Source: JBBKWX01 sp037969175 (GTDB lineage Bacteria > Bacteroidota > Bacteroidia > AKYH767-A > JBBKVM01). From it: a DNA stretch of 28,170 nucleotides. Made by a program: the position numbers and the translations under genes. This document shows, one piece after another, positions 23,297-28,170 of this stretch (position 1 is its first letter; each line of letters opens with the position of its first letter). Where the stretch lies: positions 1-28,170 of the forward strand of contig JBBKWX010000086.1 in assembly GCA_037969175.1 (NCBI GenBank). Direction: 5' to 3'. The notes beneath the pieces were generated by a model. It saw only the letters and a program-made list of their open reading frames with translations. It did no database searches and had not been told where the DNA came from.

Positions 23297-24410
23297 CTTT
23301 ATCAACGCAAGCCCAAAGTTCTCCGGCCGTTTTATCCCAAGAAAATTTTTCCCGTTGTATCCTTCCCTTTTCAATCATTTTAGCTGATAGTCCGGGTTCA
23401 AAAGCAATACGTGCCATAGCAGCTGCTATCTCTTCAATATTATATGGATCAACAAGTAAGGCTGCTTCACCTCCAACTTCAGGCATAGACGTGATATTGG
23501 AAGTGATGACAGGAATATCGCAATACATGGCTTCCAGAATTGGTATCCCAAAACCTTCAAAAAAGGGAACATAGATCAACCCTGAGGATGCTGACATTGC
23601 TTCCCACATTTCCTGTTCCGGTAATCTCCCTGTAAATATGACCCTCTCTTCATCAGCAACATCGTCAAGTGCATCTTGCATCTCTTTAGTCCACCACTTT
23701 TTTTCACCAACAATCACGATCTTCCAATCATTATCCTGACGTTTCTGAAAACGATCAAAAGCAGAGATCATGTTTGCAATATTCTTTCGTTGATGGATCA
23801 ATCCAACAAACATAAAGTAAGGTGAACCTCCACTGTATTTATTTCTTATTTTTTCTTTCTGTGCCTCTGCCATGGGCTGAAACACATCACTTGAGCCATT
23901 GTACACAACATCAATTTTGTTGCGGTCTATACCATAGGTCTTGCTGATATCATCAGCAGAAAATTTCGAAACCGTTGCAAGACGTTTAGCTTTCTTAGCA
24001 AACCGTGGAAAAAAATAATGATAATATTTCAGCGGGATCTTTTTCAGATGTTGAGGATGGTGTTCAAAATTCAGATCATGAATCACATCCACAGAAGGTA
24101 CATTAGTGCTCAGTGACAGCCATCCATCGGTACTAAGAAAAAGATCCGCATTAACTTTTTTTAATGCTCTGGTAACAGACCATTCAAAAAATAGATACCA
24201 AAGAAACGGATGTCTTGCCTGAGGGAAAAGTACCATGGCTTTAACATTCGGAGCATAAATAAATTCTTCATCTACTTTTCTGTCGAACAAAAAGATGAAC
24301 TCATGTTCCGGATGATCCCGGGTGATACGGATCAATGTTTCATGTGTAAAACGCCCGATGCCTTCAAGCTTTCCCTTGGTGAGCAGACGTGCGTTGACAG
24401 CAATTCTCAT
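23280..24410 (-). CDS. Glycosyltransferase family 4 (GT-B fold)
   Basis: A 376-aa cytoplasmic retaining glycosyltransferase. The N-terminal domain opens 'MRIAVNARLLTKGKLEGIGRF' with the glycine loop, and 'VPSVDVIHDLNFEHHP' follows. The C-terminal domain begins 'YFMFVGLIHQRKNIANMISAF' and carries the donor-binding E-x7-E motif in 'FEGFGIPILEAM', followed by 'VITSNITSMPEVGGEAALLVDP'. The order matches GT4 mannosyl/glucosyltransferases; the sugar cannot be called. The gene starts 9 bases after the SAM methyltransferase stop, so the two are an operon. Probably involved in surface glycan or glycoprotein synthesis. Confidence 0.9.
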   Translation of the reverse strand: MRIAVNARLLTKGKLEGIGRFTHETLIRITRDHPEHEFIFLFDRKVDEEFIYAPNVKAMVLFPQARHPFLWYLFFEWSVTRALKKVNADLFLSTDGWLSLSTNVPSVDVIHDLNFEHHPQHLKKIPLKYYHYFFPRFAKKAKRLATVSKFSADDISKTYGIDRNKIDVVYNGSSDVFQPMAEAQKEKIRNKYSGGSPYFMFVGLIHQRKNIANMISAFDRFQKRQDNDWKIVIVGEKKWWTKEMQDALDDVADEERVIFTGRLPEQEMWEAMSASSGLIYVPFFEGFGIPILEAMYCDIPVITSNITSMPEVGGEAALLVDPYNIEEIAAAMARIAFEPGLSAKMIEKGRIQREKFSWDKTAGELWACVDKVIKDH

Positions 24411-24419
24411 GATGTATTA

Positions 24420-25235
24420 TTATTTGCCGTTTGGCTTAGCTATGAAACTCAAACCAAAATAAAAATACTCTTTCAGCAATGAGAACTTGACAGCTTTCTG
24501 TTCCCACGAAATTATTGAAGACTCAGCTCCCATACCAAAAAATGGAGGGGGTAATACCCGAATGTATTCAGTTTCTGAATCAATAACTTCGAAACCACCT
24601 TTTTTCAATTCACTTTTCCAAAGAGAAAGACCGCGGATGTTTTCATTCCCAAGAAGGATATTCTTCTTTAATTGTTCATCCCAAATTTCAATGATCCGTT
24701 TATTTCCTCTGCGCAAATAAAGTTTAAAATTCTGGATGATGTTATTTCCATTCTCTTCAACGATCAATAATTTACCTTCAGGTGAAAGCACTTTTTTGAA
24801 GATCGCTAAAGCATCCTGTAAGGGTTCGAGATGGTGTAATGTGTCTTGAATAAGAATGATGTCCTTTGAATTTTCAGGAGGATGGGTATCAAACATATTC
24901 TCGTATGAGAAGGATGCTTTGCTCACATCTCCAAACTTTTTCCAGTATTCGAGGCGGGCAGGGATTTCCTTGTAATAAAACTCAAGCGTAGATCCCTGGC
25001 TGGCGACTCCGTTCAATGAAAGAAAGATTCCTGTAGTGCCATACCCACAGCCACAATCCCAGATACGCTGATCGCCTGATCCGGCATGATCAAGAATGTA
25101 CTGTAATCTCTGACAATAGTATACTTTACGAAAACGAGCTCTGGCATCCTTACCAACAAATCTGTAATATTTTTGCAGACCGGGGGTTTGCTCAACCTCT
25201 TTTACCAATAATTCGAAAAATTCTTCAACTTCCAT
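24420..25235 (-). CDS. Class I SAM-dependent methyltransferase
   Basis: A 271-aa soluble protein. A helical N-terminal region with 'YYRFVGKDARARFRKVYYCQRLQYIL' is followed by SAM motif I 'IWDCGCGYGTTGIFLS', an acidic 'STLEF' end of strand 2, the motif IV region 'IILIQDTLHHLEPLQDAL' and 'LSPEGKLLIVEENG'. The C-terminal part has 'LPPPFFGMGAESSIISW', which may shape the acceptor site. The acceptor (lipid, sugar or small molecule) is unknown. It is first in an operon with the GT4 gene, suggesting methylation of a glycan or lipid intermediate. A -7 box lies 19 bases upstream. Confidence 0.82.
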   Translation of the reverse strand: MEVEEFFELLVKEVEQTPGLQKYYRFVGKDARARFRKVYYCQRLQYILDHAGSGDQRIWDCGCGYGTTGIFLSLNGVASQGSTLEFYYKEIPARLEYWKKFGDVSKASFSYENMFDTHPPENSKDIILIQDTLHHLEPLQDALAIFKKVLSPEGKLLIVEENGNNIIQNFKLYLRRGNKRIIEIWDEQLKKNILLGNENIRGLSLWKSELKKGGFEVIDSETEYIRVLPPPFFGMGAESSIISWEQKAVKFSLLKEYFYFGLSFIAKPNGK

Positions 25236-25254
25236 GCTTTTCTTTCAGGATTGG

Positions 25255-25262
25255 CAAAAGTA
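25255..25262 (-). promoter_or_regulatory. -7 promoter box (TACTTTTG) for the methyltransferase-GT operon
   Basis: On the minus strand TACTTTTG matches TAnnTTTG exactly and lies 19 bases before the ATG at 25235. Confidence 0.55.
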
Positions 25263-25313
25263 GTAAATTCTGTTTCACTCAACCCCATTCTTCTTAGACA
25301 AGCATGAATTGAT

Positions 25314-25321
25314 TAACTTCG
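25314..25321 (+). promoter_or_regulatory. Possible -7 box (TAACTTCG) for porZ
   Basis: TAACTTCG has one mismatch to TAnnTTTG. Used as promoter it would give a leader of about 50 bases to the ATG at 25381 and would exclude the upstream in-frame ATG at 25309. Confidence 0.3.
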
Positions 25322-25380
25322 CAATAAGGTCAATTGCAATAAATAGCCCTTTATTCTGTTATTTTCGGGAATATACTACT

Positions 25381-27678
25381 ATGATACAAAGAATATTACT
25401 AACGCTGATGTTCGGTTTTTTCAGCTTTTCAATTTACGCTCAGGATACGCCTATCGGAGGCTGGAGCGTACACTATGCATACAAAAACGGGAAGACAATA
25501 TCCAAAGCCGGAGACAAGGTTTATGTTGCAGGTAATGGGGGTATGTTTAGCTATGACCAGCGGGATGGTTCCATGGAACGGATCTCAAAAGTCAGCGGAC
25601 TTTCTGATGTTGACATATCTTTATTAAAATATGACAAGAATTCAAAAAGCCTACTTGTAGCATATAGTAATGCAAACATTGATCTGCTTTTCAATAACAG
25701 GATCATCAACATGCCCGAGTTACTTAAAGCCAATGTATTAGGTAATAAAAACATCAATAATGTGCGGTTTATTGGATCGAGAGCTTATTTGAGTTGTGGC
25801 TTTGGAATAGTAGAACTTGACATGATAAAAAGGGAAGTTCGGGATACCTGGTATATAGGAGCAAATGGTTCTGCCCTGGAGATCTTCGATCTGGATTCTG
25901 ACGGAACCTATTTCTATGTCGCTGCAAAAGATGGCATCTATCGTGCTCCGGCAAACAGTCCAAACTTATCTTCATTCAATTCATGGACTAAGTTAAATCC
26001 TCCGGCAGGCCAGTATAACTTCCTCACTTTTTTCCAAGGTAAAGTTTATGCTAATCGCAAAGATGCAGGTGGACAGGATGAAGTTTTTACTTATGATGGA
26101 AATTCCTGGACCTTATTCAATCCCGGCTTTACTTATCTGACAGAACAGCTTGACAGATTCAATGATCAGCTGGTATTGGTGAATAATTTCAGTGTCAATG
26201 TGTATGACCAGTCTGCAACAAGGGTGATCTATTTGGATGGGAATACCTATTCAGATCCTGCACCAAAAAAGGTTTTCATTGATGAAGAATATAAGATCTG
26301 GATCGCTGATGAAAGGCAAGGTTTGGTGAGATATGCAAATGGTGTAGCAACTCCAAAGATCTTTCCTAACGGACCGGATCGGAATATGGCATTTGCGATG
26401 GAATACAGTGATGGCAGGATCTGGGTTGCCCCAGGGGGACGAACTCTGGCAACCGCCAATCTTTACATTCAGCCCGGGATCTACAAATACTTTAACAATA
26501 CCTGGACACATATCAAAGGCGGCAAACTTGATACTATCTATGACATTTTTAATGTTGCGGTAGATCCATTGGACCCGGATCATGCATTTTTCGGAGCCTG
26601 GGGAAGAGGATTGATAGAAGTAAAAGGCACTTCTGTGGTTCAGTATTACAATGAAATGAATTCAACCCTGGCTCCTATTTCAGCATTTTATTGGTTAGGT
26701 GTGGGAGGAATTGCTTTTGATGCCGCGGCCAACTTATGGGTATCTAATTCAGGTGTAGCAGCTCCTTTGAGTGTCAGAAAATCGGATGGTGTATGGCAAT
26801 CATTTTCATTCCCCGGTTTGGTAAACAGTTCGAATAATATCATGGGTTCAGTGTTAGTGGATAAGGCAAATCAGAAATGGGTCATCCTTTCAAAAGGCGG
26901 GGGCATTCTGGTGTTTAGCGAGAACGGTACACTGAGTAACACGAGTGATGATAAAGTGAAAGTATTAACGGATGGCTCAGGAAAAGGAAATCTTCCATCA
27001 AAAGTAGTTTATTGCATGGTTGAAGATAAGGATGGTGAGATCTGGGTTGGGACTGAAAAAGGGATAGCCGTTTTCTTTGCTCCCGGTGGAGTTTTCAGCA
27101 ACAGTCCGGATGCACAGCAGATCCTTATCCAGCAGGATGGCTACAATCAATATCTATTGGAAAGTGAAACAGTAACTGCAATTGCAATTGATGGAGCAAA
27201 CAGAAAATGGATAGGAACAGTGAATGCAGGTTTGTTTTTAATGTCGGCGGATGGAACAAAAGAGATCGCTCATTTCAAAGCAAGCAACAGCCCATTGCCC
27301 GCAGATGAGATTCAAAGTATCACGATCCATGAAGAAACAGGAGAAGTATTTATTGGCACTACGGCGGGAATAGTTTCTTTGAGAGGAGAAGCTATCGAAG
27401 GCGGAGAAAAATGTAAAGATGTGTATGCATTCCCAAATCCTGCAAGAGAAACATACAGAGGGCCGATCGCAATAAAAGGTGTTATGGCTGATGCCAATAT
27501 CAAGATAACAGATGTTGCAGGGAATCTGGTATATGAAACTACCGCATTGGGAGGACAAGCCATCTGGAATGGAAATAATTTCTTAGGAGAGCGAGTACAA
27601 ACAGGTGTTTATTTGATCTTTGCTTCTAATAAAGATGGAAGTCAAACCTGCACTACCAAGCTATTATTAGTGAATTAA
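25381..27678 (+). CDS. porZ: T9SS attachment-complex protein PorZ
   Basis: A 765-aa exported protein of the PorZ family. In Porphyromonas gingivalis, PorZ works at the cell surface with PorU, PorV and PorQ, where it handles A-LPS that the PorU sortase attaches to T9SS cargo. Start taken at 25381, giving signal peptide 'MIQRILLTLMFGFFSFSIYA' before Q21; the longer frame from 25309 would bury it. The mature start 'IGGWSVHYAYKNGKTISKAG', then 'VYVAGNGGMFSYD', 'SGLSDVDISLLKYD', 'LLVAYSNANIDLLF' and 'RAYLSCGFGIVELDM', are the PorZ hallmark. Repeated two-component-regulator-type propeller blades follow ('DKDGEIWVGTEKGIAVF', 'DGANRKWIGTVNAGLFLM'). The last 80 residues form a sorting-domain-like beta sandwich ('VYAFPNPARE', 'TKLLLVN'). 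Size matches known PorZ. recO follows 1 base after the stop. Confidence 0.88.
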   Translation: MIQRILLTLMFGFFSFSIYAQDTPIGGWSVHYAYKNGKTISKAGDKVYVAGNGGMFSYDQRDGSMERISKVSGLSDVDISLLKYDKNSKSLLVAYSNANIDLLFNNRIINMPELLKANVLGNKNINNVRFIGSRAYLSCGFGIVELDMIKREVRDTWYIGANGSALEIFDLDSDGTYFYVAAKDGIYRAPANSPNLSSFNSWTKLNPPAGQYNFLTFFQGKVYANRKDAGGQDEVFTYDGNSWTLFNPGFTYLTEQLDRFNDQLVLVNNFSVNVYDQSATRVIYLDGNTYSDPAPKKVFIDEEYKIWIADERQGLVRYANGVATPKIFPNGPDRNMAFAMEYSDGRIWVAPGGRTLATANLYIQPGIYKYFNNTWTHIKGGKLDTIYDIFNVAVDPLDPDHAFFGAWGRGLIEVKGTSVVQYYNEMNSTLAPISAFYWLGVGGIAFDAAANLWVSNSGVAAPLSVRKSDGVWQSFSFPGLVNSSNNIMGSVLVDKANQKWVILSKGGGILVFSENGTLSNTSDDKVKVLTDGSGKGNLPSKVVYCMVEDKDGEIWVGTEKGIAVFFAPGGVFSNSPDAQQILIQQDGYNQYLLESETVTAIAIDGANRKWIGTVNAGLFLMSADGTKEIAHFKASNSPLPADEIQSITIHEETGEVFIGTTAGIVSLRGEAIEGGEKCKDVYAFPNPARETYRGPIAIKGVMADANIKITDVAGNLVYETTALGGQAIWNGNNFLGERVQTGVYLIFASNKDGSQTCTTKLLLVN

Positions 27679-27679
27679 T

Positions 27680-28170
27680 ATGCCTGCTGCAACCAGAGGA
27701 ATTGTTCTTCAGTGCACTGATTTTTCAGACAGCAGTGTGGTCGCAAAGATCTATACGGAGATAAGCGGAATGCAGTCTTATCTGATTCCCGGAGTCAGAA
27801 GCAAAAAATCAAAAATTAAAGCCAATCTGTTTCAATCATTAACACTGGTTGAAATGGTTGTTCATCATAAGAACAGTCGGGGTTTGCAACGTATATCTGA
27901 GATCAGACCAAGCCCCGCTTTCAATAGTATTCCATATGATATTTACAGAAGTTCTTTGGCCATTTTTATCAATGAAATTTTATTAAAAACAATACGGGAA
28001 GAAGAAAGTAATTCTGAACTTTTTGAATTTCTCCATCACTCAATATTATATTTGGATCTGGCAGGAAAAACTCCTGCTAATTTTCATATGTCATTTATTT
28101 TTAAGTTGACCAAATATCTGGGATGCCCACCGGCAGAACCAATCGAAAAAGATATTGGTTGTTTTGATCT
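27680..28170 (+). CDS. recO: DNA repair protein RecO, cut at window edge
   Basis: The first 163 codons of RecO, which loads RecA onto SSB-coated DNA together with RecR/RecF. The N-terminal OB-fold is recognisable: 'TRGIVLQCTDFSDSSVVAKIYTE', 'GMQSYLIPGVRSKKS', 'ANLFQSLTLVEMVVHHKNSRGL', followed by the helical region 'YDIYRSSLAIFINEILLKT' and 'FHMSFIFKLTKYLGCPP'. The ATG at 27680 is one base after the porZ stop codon, so it is likely in the same mRNA. The family is about 230-250 aa, so roughly a third is missing. Confidence 0.88.
   Translation, partial: MPAATRGIVLQCTDFSDSSVVAKIYTEISGMQSYLIPGVRSKKSKIKANLFQSLTLVEMVVHHKNSRGLQRISEIRPSPAFNSIPYDIYRSSLAIFINEILLKTIREEESNSELFEFLHHSILYLDLAGKTPANFHMSFIFKLTKYLGCPPAEPIEKDIGCFD

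Noticed and set aside
25309..25380. Upstream ATG for porZ (24 extra residues).
   Set aside because: It would precede the signal peptide with unrelated residues; the ATG at 25381 gives a normal secretion signal.
1..28170. tRNA, rRNA, CRISPR arrays, insertion sequences, phage genes, known defence systems.
   Set aside because: No such sequences were recognised on either strand; all long frames are explained by the genes listed.

Overview
The window comes from a Bacteroidota chromosome. It is AT-rich, codes densely on both strands, and its genes start from TAnnTTTG promoter boxes without Shine-Dalgarno leaders. It contains type IX secretion (T9SS) cargo with C-terminal sorting domains, the T9SS component PorZ, PorT-like beta-barrel proteins and signal peptides that end in Ala|Gln. 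I cannot place it below phylum with confidence. No tRNA, rRNA, CRISPR array, insertion sequence or prophage is visible, and no gene-free stretch exceeds 300 bases. The longest gaps (about 120-160 bases) hold promoters and terminators.

Left part (1-4864): a DMT/EamA exporter cut by the window edge and an ArsC/Spx-like thioredoxin-fold protein form a minus-strand pair. Divergent from them run scpA, which overlaps a flippase-like (UPF0104) membrane protein, then a cystathionine gamma-synthase/lyase and a KtrA/TrkA K+ channel regulator, closed by a terminator.

Middle (5024-13901): four tandem genes encode secreted M43 (pappalysin/cytophagalysin-type) metalloproteases of about 690-706 aa. All share one architecture: signal peptide, short pro-region with one Cys, M43 catalytic domain, PKD domain, jelly-roll-like domain and T9SS sorting domain. 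Strong hairpins separate copies 1/2 and 2/3. Copies 3 and 4 are almost contiguous, and copy 4 overlaps a small cytoplasmic SRPBCC protein. Copy 1 appears mosaic: its catalytic half resembles copy 4 and its C-terminal half resembles copies 2 and 3.

Right of a bidirectional terminator a minus-strand block (13963-21040) reads, in transcription order, threonine dehydrogenase (SDR type), cysS, an M28-family lipoprotein that looks like a glutaminyl cyclase, polA and an outer-membrane beta-barrel protein. Then come a YfhO-like polytopic membrane protein (+), a GT4 glycosyltransferase with a SAM methyltransferase (-), porZ (+) and the start of recO (+).

A common thread is export. Six non-lipoprotein exported proteins here have signal peptides ending Ala|Gln, so mature proteins should begin with Gln. 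The window also holds a candidate enzyme that would cyclise that Gln, a T9SS attachment-complex protein (PorZ), and four probable T9SS clients.
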